Below, piece after piece: positions 11,144 to 25,779 of a stretch of 64,000 bases of DNA. Position 1 is the first letter of the stretch. Each line of letters begins with the position of its first letter. The DNA is taken from the NCBI GenBank assembly GCA_004794785.1, contig SJOL01001494.1, positions 41,902 to 105,901 on the forward strand, given 5' to 3'. Below the pieces are notes generated by a model. The model was not told where the DNA came from. It ran no database searches and worked only from the letters and a program-made list of their open reading frames with translations. The position numbers were made by a program, and so were the translations under genes. Origin of the DNA: Opisthorchis felineus. Taxonomy: Eukaryota; Platyhelminthes; Trematoda; Opisthorchiida; Opisthorchiidae.

Positions 11144-11205
11144 CGACTACCTTTTCTTTCTTTTCTTTCTTTTTCTTTCTTTCTTCCTTTCTTTTCTCGA
11201 CTACC
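11144..11205. repeat. Polypyrimidine (CTTT)n tract between CGACTACC repeats
   Basis: A 46-base run of C and T, mostly CTTT units, is bounded on both sides by the octamer CGACTACC (11144-11151 and 11198-11205). Slippage or a small duplication could explain the flanks. Confidence 0.75.
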
Positions 11206-14200
11206 ATGTTTATGGAAGGAGAAAAAATTCAAGTCAGGAACTCTGCTATTCACGTACTACAATCTGTATCACTTAGAATATTTCGAAACACTGTCTATCT
11301 GAGGAGTAGTTGTTCTCGAAGGGACAACCAATGTTATTTTCGGTTGGCTACAATGGGACATTTGGTGGTTTGTTTCTTTGTAGTACCTCCGGCTTCTTGT
11401 AAGAACTGCCCCCCCACCCAGCAAGAGCGGCCGATGACAGGAATGACCAAAAAAGGTTGCAAAATATGCCAACCCGTGTTCTTGTTTGTGAAACTAAAAG
11501 ATCCTGTTGTAAACCACGCGCTCGTTCTTTACTTTAAAAGGGACATAGCATGGCAGCTTACCGGGGAAAAATTCGCCCAATCTGTTGATTTCAAGAACAT
11601 GGAAACCTATATCTGATATGCAATAACAGAAAATCTACTGGAATGGCCACAAACAGTCAATGTATTTGGATTGTTGCTGTGGTCGTTTACTGTACAACAT
11701 AGAAAAGGTGTTTGTTACAGATGGGCAATTCATTTTTTGGTCACTGATTTAGGTTTCCCAAAGGTTAAATTTCATGTATTCTCTCATGGATAGAATTGCT
11801 GTCACTACTGATGACAGCGACGAGAAATGACCAAAGATGACGGCGGAATAAGAAAGGTCTCTAGACCATTTCCCGCCAAAAGTGAACGTCTATGCAGTTT
11901 GTTCACACCAATTTTCCTTCAGATTTCTTCAAGTCAGTAAAGGTTATGGCGGCGACACATGTATTGATGCTGTGACCACCACACTGGGGTGTCAAGCTTG
12001 TCTGAGAAATGGTACAATACGGAAATCTGAGTAGAACTAAAAACACTCGAAACGGATACGTGTGCGAAATCTGAAAGTGCCACCTTGAGGCTTACGTTAG
12101 CTGAGTGATGTTGATTCAAAATTTGAGAAAACAAACAGGCGTCCGTCGTGTGCTGAAATGTCAAATTTTTCTACCGACAAAGCGCAGATAATTTGCTAGC
12201 TAGCAGAATCAAGTAGTCTCGAAAAGATTTTTTATACTGGAAAACAGAACATAAGGAAAAAAGTCAATTCCAACTTCCCAAATAAAAAAGATAGCAGTCC
12301 AGCGCCGGTTGTACATGGACGTCCAATGAGACCGAAGCGTTTATTCTTGACAGTCTCAGTGACGTGCTGAAGTTTAAATGTGTTCAACTTGAAATCACTC
12401 CGCCTCAGTTCTCATACTGGTTAGTAGCATGCACCAGAAATTGACGCTGACAGCACCAAGGCCAGTCATGTAGGTCTTAGCTTTTTTTCCATAGTAAGAA
12501 TTACAGAGGGTTGCTTCGTTACATGCGCTCTGAATCGGAGGAGTCATTTGGCGGAAAACCTAGTGCACCTGAACTCAATCGGCATATCGATCCTGAGTCC
12601 AGGTAGGCTCAGATCCATGAGGATCCAGGGGGAGGCCATTCCTGCAGTTAACCTCGACCGTTTCATCGTGTGACAATGAGGGAATAAAAACCCTTGAACG
12701 TATTTCACTCTTATGGACGCGTAAGAATAGGCTTGGAAATTCTGATAACATGGGTAAAGTAAGTTAATGCAGATCGCAGTCATTTAAAGGAGCTCAACTC
12801 AGCAGGCAGACCGGAGACTACCCTCGTGTTTTGTTTCCTGTTATTTTGTTGTAAAAAAAACATAGATACAACACCAATGGCTAGGTTTGAAGATGTCGTT
12901 TCATAAACGATAAACCAGGGGAGATCCCCTTATCTCCACGTGTTTTGAATCGGAACTAAGTGCTGTTAATCAAATGTCTGGCATCCTGAGTCTTAAACGT
13001 AGCATATGGAGGACCACCCGCGTTGTAAAATATACACGGTTTAGTCTGCTGTGACTCCCCGCATCTTCGAAACGCGGGCATTTTTCTTAGTGTTCCGATC
13101 ATCCAATCTGCGCATCGCATTTTCAAATAAATGTGCTCACGTACGCGCCTTTGTTCGGTGCACACAGCAGTGCATAGAAAACAACAGAGATCGCTCTCCT
13201 CTTCTGTTTGTGCAGCAGGTAAGTACAGATCATGAGGTCATTCAACCTATCTATTGGGTAGAACAGTACACCGGTGCAACTGAGTCAGGTGATTAGGAGA
13301 GCACGTTGCATCCCATCACCTCATAAATGTGGTACGGACAGACCAGAGCAAGCGGAATGCTGACTTAGGGCGGCGCGCACACGGACAAGTATAAGTGGTT
13401 AAACCATTGTATAATTGACAGTACGCTGGTGGAGATTAGCGTCGAATGATTTAAACATCAAGTAAATTGGAGTGGCCAGTGTTCCCCTTGAGGTTCCCAT
13501 CCCCATCTTCGGCTGAGAACCCGCGAGCCAAAGGAAAATCGACCGAAAGAGGAGGGACAATAGAGTTGGGAACAGACTGACCCGTGTCCTCAAAAGATGG
13601 CTGATTGTTAAAATAAACGTAAAAAAGAGAATTTAATTCAATTTCCTTGCAGAATCTAGACTATGCACACTGGAACAAAAAACACCTTCCTTAAACAGTC
13701 CTAGAGACCTTTTACTGGTTGCACAGCGAGAAAAATTACGCTATTCAGAGGAGAAGATTGTCAATGTATCTTTCAAGCCATTTGGGTGCAAAGATCTGAC
13801 ACGAAGAACTGATGCCGTTCAGTGTTGTGACAGAGTTCAGTTCATCCTCTGGAACAAGGATGTGTGCATCCAATCTGACTGAGCCAGTTATCAAGGGCTA
13901 TACCATTGATTTACTGTCGGTCACAGAGCCTTGCACTGCACTCTCTCACGGCCAAAGGTTTTTCTCAGGGAAATCACAGCTAGACAGTTGCATGCTTTCC
14001 AATGGTTTCCCAGACTGTTTGAAATAAGGTTCGATAAGTATAAATAGATAATACTCGTTCAGAAGTGAATCAGCTTAGTTTGCATGAACCACTTACCAAG
14101 CTTCCTTTTGAAATGACAAGGATACCTATTCTGATGACAAGTTCTAGGATTAATATGGACCATGCCACACACATTGCTTTTTCGTGCGCATCAGAATCAG

Positions 14201-17200
14201 TAGTGGCCTACCAGCAAATGAATCTGGCTGGTACGTACGACTTCTCCACTCATCTTCTAACATAGCACTGAACAAGCTAGGTAGGATCACTACTGTATCG
14301 CCAAGACATAGAATCATACATTGAGTAACAGCAATCCCTCGTATTGCACAAAACGGTCAAGAAGCCGGTAGGGCGAGCATAAGTGATCGGCATAGAATGT
14401 AGCTTTGGTGAAAACGGACGTAGAAACCTTCTGTAAGAACTTCAAGACGCCTATGAAGTATTGTTTATGACAATGGAGCCATTGATAAAAGTTAGCGGCA
14501 AGCAAATCGGGTAACCAGAACGCCCACTTTGTGAAATTTGCCAGTAAACCTTTAACCTTTCATTGACCATAAATGTCTGCCGGACAGGAAGCATTAGAAA
14601 GTGGAGCACTTTGGTCAGCACGTCACTAGTGTTCATTCGCGAATGATCGTGTTATTATCTGCTGGCAGCATTATCGAGAAGATCAGTCTGATATACTTCA
14701 GTGTTGTCCAATTCTCGGTTGATGAAATTCTCATCCTGACCTAAGGTGGCTGAGAAGGGTTCCCCGGGGTTTAAGAGTTTTGCAAGCCGCTGTGAAGTAA
14801 CTCGCTTTCCCGTGATATTTAGAATGCCGATGCGGGTAGGTATAGCGCCATTGCCATTTGCCACAAGAAGCACAATTCCAGAGAAAAGATTTTACTGTAG
14901 GTACGACAGTTAGATCTTCGGTTTTCTGCTCTGTTTGACTCTAATCAGGGCCGTTTACCATGATGTTTGGGTCAAGTGAAACTGCAAAACACTGAATGCA
15001 CTTCAAGAGTTTCCATATTTGGAACAGTGCATCAGCGGGAACGCCTCAGAGGTGTCCAGATGAAATTTGGCTGACTGAAACATCACGAAGCTGCTGGAAG
15101 ACTGGACGGTTAACGTCGACAGCGCGTCCACCTCGCATTTGCATATCTAGCTGATCATCACATTCTCATTTAGTAGATTGTGTCTACAATTATAGGATGA
15201 ATTCTCGTATATCTTGCGTCCAAACAACTACCAACAAATGGGATTTAGCTCTTGCGGCTACCTCAAGAGCTAAGTTAGCTGTAAATGGAGTTTCACATAA
15301 CCCACTACAGTCGGCAATGTGCACATAGTTCTTTAAAAATGCGCAAGCAGCCTTTCTGATTGAACGAACGGGGAAAGTAGATCATTTTGCCTGGGTCACG
15401 CACCATACTTCGAGTCGTTCAAGGCAGCCTTCGGTACCTCCAGAACACGATTCGGTATCCAAGAGTTCAGGAATTGGGGCTTCTAGTGCGACGGCAACCA
15501 GCCCAATAAGTTACTTTGTACTGGTAAACGCAAGGTTTTTTCACTCCTAATTGAAAAGTGCACGCCACGATTAGCACTGAACTGTGCGAGGTGAGAAGAT
15601 AAATTCTACCAAAGAAACATATAGAATCTGAGCGTTCAAGTTCACTTATTTTCAATCACCATATATGACCATCAAGCAGGCTGCTTCAATCTGACAGATA
15701 CCAGTATCACCTGCAGTGGACAAAATATTTTTATAATTTCACAGTAGTTTCATTAGACCCATCGTTAACCATATACGCGAGAGCTTGATAAAGAAGTGGC
15801 GATAGTTGGCTTTTGTGTGCGGCTGCCATAATTAGCTCCGAACTGTCTCATGTCACAAGCGCACACTGGCCAAAGTGTTTCTTGTTTCAAACTTTACTCT
15901 GGAGCATACCAACCATGGGTCAGTAATTGCTACATAGATCCGCCTCACGAAGTATGCCTACCACGTCTAAACGACAACAAATACAAGAATCTAACTATAC
16001 AGACCCCTTATATCTCCTATTTCAACAATCCTTAGTGTGAGTGCCATCCAACAGCCACAGCGAGAGGATTTGTGTAAAAATTTTCCAACCATATTTCACA
16101 CAGAACAATCTCAGTAGGCAGTGCTTCAGTCATCACCTCACGGGTTTCCTTGCATCAAAAAGCTGTGAACTATTTGCAGCGTGTTGTGCGTTTTCCGACG
16201 TGAACGATAAAAACACTCACCTCTTATTTACACCATCTCTCACCCGAGCAGCTGTATCCACCTGTTGCTAAAAAGCTTCTAAGCGCGCCAACAAACGAAG
16301 GAGTCATTGAATCTAACAGGAACTAACCGCACGAATGTGGCCAGTGCAGAATGATATAAGGAACATTGAAAACGATTCGCTTTCATCAGCTTACCGAATA
16401 TTCTAACACTATTTTATTTTCGTATCTTATAGGAATTAGATAGGGCAATATATCTGCGTACTTCCAGTTACAAAGGCTAAAACTAATGATACCTCCTAAA
16501 AAGGGGTGTTATGGTGCATGAACCCCATGCCCATCTCTGGTTTGTGGTGTGCCCCGAAGACTAACGTAAAGGACTAATGAACTTCGGACTATCAGACGAG
16601 AAAGACCCGATCACATTAGGCCATTAAATCCGCTCGCATTGAAGTGACAATACGTGACACCTCGGCAGTTCTCAGGGAGAAAGCAGTCTATGATGTTGGG
16701 GCAAGGAGTGTACAGTAATTACCACTACTTGCCCTAAAAGCACAACAACTGCATCCCGTTATTTCTCCCGCCTGCCTTCTCGACAAAGAGTTCAACTTGA
16801 CAAAGTCTGTGCCTCATTATGGTTTACAAACAGTTCCAACATATGCGGGCATTACTTAATGATATCACAGGAAAACAGAAATCTTACACTGCAGGTGCGT
16901 GATCACCTAAACAGGAAGGGGGGTCAAGGTTTCCCCGCTATGTTCGGTCGGAAAGCCAGTCGCACCAACACGTGACAAAAACAAATTGACAGGACACAGT
17001 TGGAGTTTATCAACAAAGGTAGAGAAGGGGGAATAGGTGAAAATCAGTGCATTTTGGAGTTACGTGACTGTGCAAACAAATATAGATTGACTGGTGTACA
17101 GTGGGGACGTGCGTCCCTCATGTCAGCCAATCGACATGTCACCGTAAAGCTGTCCATCAGCAAAAGGGAGAGAAATTTTGGGACAAGACGAAAAGACAGT

Positions 17201-20200
17201 TAACCGCGTTTCCATTTTTGCGGTTTTGCACGAATCCCAACTCTCTTGGGAGATAATGAGTATGGGTCATCAAGCACGTTCTGGTTGTGAAAATGACAAA
17301 CAAACGCTTATTAGTCCTGTTTACCTACTTCGAACAACTGAAAAAGAACAAGAGAGAGGAAAAAGAATTCACTACTGCAGTTAATAATAGTCTCCACTGA
17401 AGTTCCATAGGAATTCTGGTAATATGCGGATACGTTTTCATCCAGGTGTAGTTCATCTGCCAGTGTGTTCATCTGAAATTTTCACTAGAAAGCAGTTTCT
17501 TCTTCACAAAATTTAAGGTGATTCTTCCGCAAGCGCATTGAAGTGGGCGCGCCAGACATATTTAGTAAAGTTTACCAATCATGTCAAATCGGCCGGCCAA
17601 CGGTAGCCTTAAGCCGAACTACGTTCTCTTTGAAACGATTAGTGCACTACCAGTGCAGCTCAGCACTGGTTAGCTATTCTTCTGTTTTACAACTGTTTAC
17701 AGAAAGGCAAGGAGAAGACGACACTTTCAAACCTGACCTTGGAGTTTGTCGTAACCTGGAATTTCAGGTAATATCATGCCGCTGTTAGTCAACAGCGAGA
17801 CTTCCAGGCGTCATGATCAGGTTTCGCAACTTTTTAGATCTGATTTGAACGCTAGATTTTCGTCACAGGAACCTACTCAGTCGTACGTTGAATCCATAAC
17901 GTAAGAATACATGTCTTCTGAATTGTTCGAGACTGCCCATTCCTCAAATTGGTTTATTTTTTCACGATTCCGCTCCTTTGTCCGAAGTTGCCTAGGTCTC
18001 CGAGACAACGAATAATGGTTGTTAGGTCACTCAGGGCTTTCAAATCCAGTGGCTTTATTATATTCAGTATGACATTCCAGCGATGTATAACTGACATGTA
18101 GAATTTATATTGGTTGGTCCAGTCAGCATAGAAACCAACAGTAAACGTGAGAACCGTTATATTTCACTTTTGTGTCGTTACTGGACCAACAACAAGCGCA
18201 AAATAATTCAGATTAAAGGACAGAATTCTACTGCGAGATGTTCTTTTGGGGATTCCAGTCCAGTTTATCTAGGATGCTATCGACTGGGCTACCCAAACCC
18301 CAACAACTTCGTGAAAATAGTGGGGTTTATGACAATGCAGAACCTATGCTACACAGTCTGATGCTCAATTTTGTTTACGATCCGTGCTTACACTGCCGTG
18401 TACTGACAACTTCACGGCACAAGTGCCTTCTGCCGAGTAACTGATTGGTCAATTTTGGAGCCTAATGTTGAGTAACTTGATGAGTGTGTTTTATCACATC
18501 GAATAACTGACGGACCTCAGGTTCAACTGAGGTGCAAAGTCTCATGCACCGATGAGCAAGAAGTCAGGGCTGAAAGTAGTATTTACTTCTAAGGGAATGG
18601 TGGGTCTTATAAGGCTGCAGGTTCCTTAGGTAAGTAAACTTCGAAGTCAACCTTACTGAGACGAATAACCCTTTTTTTATCTAAAGGCAGAATTATGCCA
18701 GTAAGTTAGCACTCTGAATTCATTTGCCTAAAAGTTCGCGAGCCAGAATAGATAAACAGAGCATAATAGGCAAAAGACATGTGAAAACCCAGTGTTTGGG
18801 TGGGCTTTTGTACCTTCAACTCTTCTAAGATTTTCAAGCACAATCTCTTATCAGAGGTACTGTGTAGAGGTGCTGCGTTGTAACTGTTCCCCAAATGTTT
18901 CCCAGCAGCCCCTTTATGAAGTTTAGCCGAAAATCTATTGCCATTATCTAACATAAACAAACAAAGTGGTTAAATCGCCGAGCTACCATAAAGAATTCAT
19001 CATCCATTACCTATCCTGATTGAAGGACTTAACGTGTGGACTAGTGGCTCCCCTTAAGCCACCCTGGTTTGCTTTCCTCGCAGCTGGCGAGGGTCTCTCA
19101 GGGCAGTCATTAACAAAATATATCTTGAATAAAAAGTGGTAAGAGAAAAAATGCATGAACCTCTTTGTCCAGCTTATTTCTCATAGTACCAGTGCGGTTT
19201 CTAAAACGAGGAAATATCTGATGGGAGTGAAAAAAATACACTTGGTTTCAAAGTTCAGAAGAGGGATGAGTAGTCATATCAAACTTTAAAGTAACAAACA
19301 CCAGGTGATTGACTAGCATCGTGGCTTGTCACTCCCCCCTATGCTTCCGGGCATTTTTGTATTCTGTCTGTCTGGAACCCCACAGTGATGTCAGTAATAT
19401 CCTGTTCCTTTCATTTTTCTCAAACGGCATGGCCACCCCAAAACGAATCATTTATTACCCCGCTACTCTGACAAGCGTTGTGTGGAAAATTTGGATCATT
19501 CTACCACACCTGCAAGTTCGGTTCGAGTCAATATGCGACCAGCAATTGAGTCTCTTTCCTCAAATGTATAGTCTGAGCGAAAGCAGCCGAAAACAAGCCA
19601 GATAAGGTTAACACTTAAACCACCCCAGTGATCCTATATTATACTTGTGCTTGTACAGCACAACACTGAGGTCATCCGCTTCATCATTCGCCGAATGGAT
19701 AAGTGGAAATTTTGAATACAATCAGTTTCTATGTTAAGGTTGATTTGTTTTGGCATTTTGACCTCGACTTATTGTTGTATCCCCTAAATTTCATTTCATA
19801 GGTTAGGGAATTCAGTTCTTTCACAAACATTTAGGGTCCTCGTTTCCTGACTTTAGGTCACACTAAGTTCCCCGCTAATTTCTCCCGTGTTTTCACTTTG
19901 GCGGAAACTATAATAAGATCTGTCAAGTCCCCGAACTTATGTGCTCACAGTAAATGTGAACTGACAATCCGTGCTCACAAATCTTGAACTTTAAGCAGAA
20001 TCTGAGCCAAGGCTAACAGTGGGAAGATTCAAGCCCACCACAAATGGGAGTTTGCACGTGGTACTGAAATTATATCTTTCTGAAATGTTTTCCTTCCTGA
20101 CTTAATAAAGTATTTTTTCAGCCGCAAGTCGGTCTTCCTCAAAGCGTTTAAGTCAGTGAGCTATTTTAACAACTGGAGGTATTCTGTTTTTGAAATGGTC

Positions 20201-23200
20201 AACCATAGTCAGATAGTTAATAGTCACACAGATTATTCTTCCACAGGAATTATTAGTATCAAAACGTTGCCAACTGCTGCACGTTATTGGTCATAGTTGC
20301 TATAAATCCCGACAAAAACACGATGGTTGGGTTACTGTGACCTTGCCGTACCGTCGACACGAGCAAGAAATAGCCAAGGGTGATATTGAACCTCGATTGG
20401 TAGCTCACTCCCTATACTCTACGCTTTCTGTTTCACGTCTGACCTACTGTGGCGGAAAACTACCCAATGTTTTCCACTTAGTCCCGCGTAATCCTAAGAA
20501 GTGGGGAATAATATTATATCACTTATTGTCTCTGACTTCCCCGGATTACGCGATTGCCGTGGTTTTAAGTTCAACTGTAGGACACGGAACTTCAGCACAA
20601 TTCAGCCTCGTATGTTCACACAGTTTTTCCAGTTGTTTTTTCTCTAAAGACTATAGACTGACTCTCCACATGGCCTCAATTTCTAACTGCGGGCGCCCAG
20701 ATACATCAGCCGCTGAAACAGTGCCGTCTAATGTAGCCTACTGGAATAAGGCTAAATGTTAGGGCAAAGTTGCTACATCCAGCTGAAGCTCGTGGTTAGC
20801 CAAAGCAACGTTAATTCCGATTTTTGAAGACTAGCCTAGGCTATACTTCCTCTGTTACAGTGAACATGGGCAGCGGGTGGATTTTCGGTCGCCAATTAGT
20901 GGAACATTTTGTGCCAGAATATGGAGTCGTCGCTATATGGTAGTTTATGGTATTAGACCTCCATCCCACATTGGATACAATGGGAAGTTGTGCTTTCGAG
21001 GCGCATTCATGGCGACGCAGTACAACTTTCTAATGGAGACTTTGAGAGGGGTGGCTTATGCATGTTGCATTTGCTTTTGTTTGTTGTATTTACTTGTCTA
21101 AACAAGACATATACCACCGTTGTGAGGAGCCGCAGAGTAATGGCCACTATGTGGACAGCACAGATAGTGCTTATTCTTCCACACACTTGTCACTCTCACC
21201 ACAGTTCGCAGAACAAGCCGTTTTGCAACAAGAAAAAGACTCTTTTTACCTGCTGGTCGGAAGTCACAGTCAAGCCAGGAAATATCTTGCTCTACTTTTT
21301 ACTTTGTGAGTTTCACTGGCTTCAGCTGCCTTGGAAACCATAATTTGCTATCTGTTGGGTCACAGGAATGCGAGGAACTAGTGGACCAGCAAGTTCATTT
21401 ATGAACTTTCATCAGAAAGCAATGAATCCTGAAGTGTCTGGTCAAAGAAACTGTCCTCCAAAACGTGGTTGGTCAAGCAATCTTATCGTGTTTCGCTCCC
21501 CAAATGAACGGTCCCATTTGGATGGCTGTTGCGTGATCAAGTGGCCCAACCATAATCCGTTCATTGCCCTTATAGTTAATCCTGCTATAACTTCATTCCA
21601 GATTCATATGTAACATTGAGTTATTCTGCCTCACCAACCGTTTGACATATGATTCAGAAACTGGTATCCAACACTAGATTGTGTTCTCCTGACGACTATT
21701 TAGGAAGATTGAGCTCAACGGGACTAATAGAACAAATCGCTAGTTGTGAAATACAGTGGCTGGTATTTTAAAAACAGAATAGCTCAGTAGAGCCCCTCCC
21801 CATCAAAAGACAACTAATCCGTATGCAGTGAGATACGCTGCAAACTGCGTGTCTGGTACCACCAAAGGAGTGATGGACAGAAAGTACTCAGAAAGTAACG
21901 TTGTTCGGCGCATCAGAACTTGATTTCGCAGGGCAGTGAAAGATACGGCTTATCAAAACCAGTGATTTATGTAAAGTATAAAATTTGCAGTGCCGTGATG
22001 ATTCTTGGGCAATGAACATACGGTTGGAAAAGTACATTTGCAACAACACAAAACACTGTCACACATCTTTCCTCTTCTGCAACTTGCGGGATCACGGGTT
22101 GACAGTCAGCTATTCAGATTATTAGGTAATTGCCTGCATTATCGGTGTAAGCCAATAATAGGTATCCGGCGTGGTTGAACTGATCTCTTCTTAGTGGGTA
22201 AGTTCAGCTGGAGTTTGGTTATCCCACTACGTCTATCACCTATCATTCATTTCTATTTCGTTGTCTCCATCTAAGATCGAGGAAGCTTCCATTACGCTAA
22301 CCTTCAGTGTTTCGGGATACCGAGCGAGTTTCAGTTTCAAGGATCGTTGCGTCAAAAACAGCCAGTGAGTTGGTGGATCTAATCGTGAATTCGCGTGTAC
22401 GTAGTCCCTGGGTTGTCGAACGAATGGAGACTGACAGTTGGTTTGCATTTTTGTATGTCTATGTGATTCGCCTTCGGTCACGTTCCCAACCCAGCCATGC
22501 AAACAGTTTTTGTCCTGTTTGGTCTCAGTTCTCCCTTTGGACCAGGCAGCGGTTTAGAAATCGCAGCATCGGTGATCGAGAACCGAAGGCATCCAGATCT
22601 CCACTTAAAGAGAACATATCTCGCAACCACCTGGTCCACCTTCCTCTCGGTCTACCTGTTTGGATGCCACAAAGAGCGCATTTTCAGAAAGGTGGTTAGA
22701 ACTCTTTGGATTAGCGTGCTGACTTGACCAGACACCCTTTTAGAAACGAACCAGCTAATGAAATTCGTAAGACGAGCAGTCCAAGTCAGACTGAATGCGT
22801 AAATCAGCACACCTCAAGGTGCGCGACTTCATTCGTAACCCGTCACTACCAGGTGGTGTTTTCACATACTAATAGTAAATTTATGTAGAAACTTTACCAT
22901 CAGGTTCCGCCAAACACCCACGATAACCCTTTTCAGACCCTCCAACGAATCGACATCCCTGTTTCAGCTGTTCGTAATGATGTCCCACGAAATCGGTTCA
23001 GAGTTGTGCTTCTATCATTGTGCAGGACAGTCCAACTATCAAAAATCTCCGAGAAAACAGTTATTTCGTTCTCGTGAAATCACCATATTGAAATATCACT
23101 TTCCGCAGCGCTAATAAGAAAAGACAGATAGTTGCTGTGTCCTGCTGCTCATACTGATCGTGATTTCTCCAGCTGTTTCACCCACTTGACATCCCGCTCT

Positions 23201-23305
23201 ATATTGAAACGTCGGGGGGTCTCCAAGACCACCAGTGTCTGCCCCATTCTTCCTCGGTGCAAAATTTAGCGTGTAGATAACTTGAATACAGTTACTTTTC
23301 TAATG

Positions 23306-23457
23306 CATCGCGATATCTCGAATATCGTAGCAACTGGAACATGAGGCAGCCTGGTGCAGCACATTCAGTTGCATGGAAACTTCACAAACGAGAGATTCAG
23401 CTGAGTTCCAGGTGAGTCTCTCGCAAAACCAAATTGATTTGCAAATGAGTGTATTTA
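23306..23457 (-). mobile_element. Palindromic hammerhead-element relative, copy 3 (arm and centre only)
   Basis: This copy has the central module (a GCAGCACATTCAGTTG-type stretch preceded by a gatatc-rich segment) and one inverted-repeat arm ending in GCAAATGAGTGTATTT. It lacks the hammerhead arm. The flanks 23282-23305 and 23458-23481 are 24-base direct repeats that differ at one position, which fits a target duplication made on insertion. Confidence 0.65.
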
Positions 23458-23481
23458 TTGAATACAGTTGCTTTTCTAATG

Positions 23482-25779
23482 AGTTCAAACCTGAAATAGT
23501 CAACTTTCTACCTTATCGGGAGTAAAGAATCCCCATACTTAGAAAATTTCTACAACACTGATGCGAACAACAGCAGCTGGGGTAGGCGATTAGAAAACTA
23601 ACTCAAGCTGCATAAACTGCCGATTTGGTTTATTTGCTCAAAAGCATTGAATGACTAAGAAGTTCAAGCCGTATCCACACCAGTATACTAGTAATGGAAT
23701 TGACGGACTGCAATTGATGATCAGTCAAAAAATAGATGGGCTGGAAAAAAGAAGCGACAGTAGACAGGCAGAAATATCCAACAGATTCGTCTGCATTTCA
23801 TCTTGTCCATTGTCGCGACTGAAGCTGCGAAAGTTGACTTCGTGAAACTGTGCCATAGGTTTGTGAATAACTGCCAAGTTGAGAAACACCCTTAGTGTAT
23901 GCATCCCCTGCAGGACTGACGGCAGTAAACGGTGTAAGTGACTGATGCACTCCGTCCTTCTTGGCGTTGGCGTGGAGCTGTGAAGGCAGGGACAATGAAG
24001 AAAGACATAGTGGGCTTAACCACCGAACATAGTCTTCGAACAAACTTCTATGAGCTAGAAGGACATCTTTTCAGAGAGGTTTGGTAAACAATCGGTGGAT
24101 TTACCAAACCTCTCTGAAACGATGACTACCCAATCGGTCCCAAACATTTTCCAATTGATAGAAGGACATCTGTTTTTTTAACAGTTTCTGTTTTTCAAGC
24201 TTTAAAACTCATGAAGAGGTCGTGTTCCGTACTTCGTAATAGTTTTCCTGGTCAACGACCAATTAAAAAAGTAACCGACATTCCACACTACACTGCACGT
24301 GCCCTGACCAGAGAGGCGATTGACGAACGGTCTTAGGCCGGCAAACTAAACGGGAACTCTGTGAATCAAACGTCTGTGTTTACTTCCAGCTGTGCACTAC
24401 GGCCCCACAACCTATTGTGGACCGATTATACAATAATGGATGGCCAAAAACAGCAGGTGTCCTCTTCCTGGTCCGTATGTAGTGGCTGTGCGAATGAAAC
24501 ATGTTCGTGCACACAATATTGAACATGTCAACGTCATCTTGTCCAAAGAATTAAGTCATAATAAAGAGTTGGTTTTTCTCCCACACCCGGATAAGTTATA
24601 AAGTTAATCCAGTGGCAGGGAGAGCGTAAACATACCTGCACTGTGTTTCGATATTGGTGTAAAGCAGAGCCTGACGTGGGTCTATGAATTGAGTGACACT
24701 GCGATCGCGCAGGGCTTACTGATAGTTCACAGGAAAAAGGGAGCAGAATCGACGATGGAAGAACTTATCATTATCTCGCTTCTTCCCTATTTTTAATAGA
24801 CTGGGACTGCAAGACACGCGAGATATGTGTGCCTTAAATGTGGGTCTAAAGGATAAATGTTGATAGAGCTAAAACAGAAAGAAATAACCAGAGCCGCCTC
24901 AATCCAAGGAACATTGTGATCGGAGAAGTTTGTAAGAGAGTAAAAAGCTTTCGGATAACACGTCCAGGTAGCGGTTCCCATGTCGCTTATAGTTCGGCAC
25001 TGTTTACTTACTTACAAGGAAGCTTTTTCACCTCGGCACAGTGAAGCCACGTGCGCCCTAAATAACTACCGATATTCACCCCACCGTTCCTTATTCACCG
25101 TGGTTAGCCAACGGGAACAGAAGAGAAAACTGAGTAGAATTCAAAACCGCCGCATCGAATTTGATTTTGAATGCAGACTCGCCATCCTTAACTGTCCAAG
25201 AAATGGGACTATGATAGGTGTGAAAGGCCAAGAAAACAAGTGAAGAATGTTCTGTTGATGGTCGCCTAGGCAAAGCAGAACCCTACAATAGCAAGCAGCT
25301 TGAAGTACAAACATTTAAACAGTGCATATCATACTGAAGAAAAAACTAACCAGAGTGAAGCCCAGTGACCACCACAGGGGTGCACACCGTCACCCACTTT
25401 TCATTAATCCTCTCTCGAATAGATGCCACTAGCTGGAAAGGAGTCTGATAACCATAAGCTTTCCTGTAGGCTTCAGACTGGAACGAAGGTTTAGACCTCG
25501 AGTTCCCAGACGTGCTTCTCGAATGGGATGTGATAACAAAGATGCCCAGCCTTTTTAAACAGAACCTACTATGCCACCCCTACCGAACAGCCCAAACACC
25601 TGACTTCCAAAACAAACTATGTAGGGAGTAAAACCAAAGATAATTTGCCACCACCTTTTGTTCAAAGGTGATATGATTAGTGCAGTGCTAACTTGAAGAC
25701 TACAAAAGATCTTTGCTAGAGCAATTTATACCGTATGCCCAAATGCAGCCTTCACATGTCAATTTAGTATCAGACAGCT
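23482..25779. other. No gene seen apart from a small foldback insertion
   Basis: No coding or RNA gene was recognised. A 90 bp foldback with flanking direct repeats lies at 24069-24158. Confidence 0.5.
24069..24158. repeat. Small foldback insertion with 13 bp flanking repeats
   Basis: A perfect 20 bp inverted repeat (24069-24088 and 24100-24119) has an 11-base loop. The 90 bp segment is bounded by the direct repeat TAGAAGGACATCT at 24056-24068 and 24159-24171. Twenty bases of the left arm and loop (24079-24098) recur exactly at 2698-2717. This looks like a tiny non-autonomous element; its family is unknown. Confidence 0.6.

Larger units (their letters stand above)
5316..23281. other. About 18 kb with no recognisable gene
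   Basis: I found no conserved protein domain, RNA gene or well-preserved transposon in this stretch. Scattered short open frames show no domain and no convincing splice pattern. It does hold a (C)16 run at 10862, a polypyrimidine tract at 11151, and a possible old repeat at 9359-9690 that weakly resembles 58422-58740. It could be intergenic DNA or a large intron. Confidence 0.5.

Noticed and set aside
11206..11616. Open frame of 136 codons on the plus strand
   Set aside because: No recognisable domain or homology, and it starts at the edge of a polypyrimidine tract; likely chance.
20337..20762. Open frame of 141 codons on the plus strand
   Set aside because: It opens with GTG rather than ATG, shows no domain, and has no splice-site or codon-use support.
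22236..22727. Overlapping long frames on both strands
   Set aside because: Three overlapping frames with no known domain; could be a repeat fragment but nothing identifies it.
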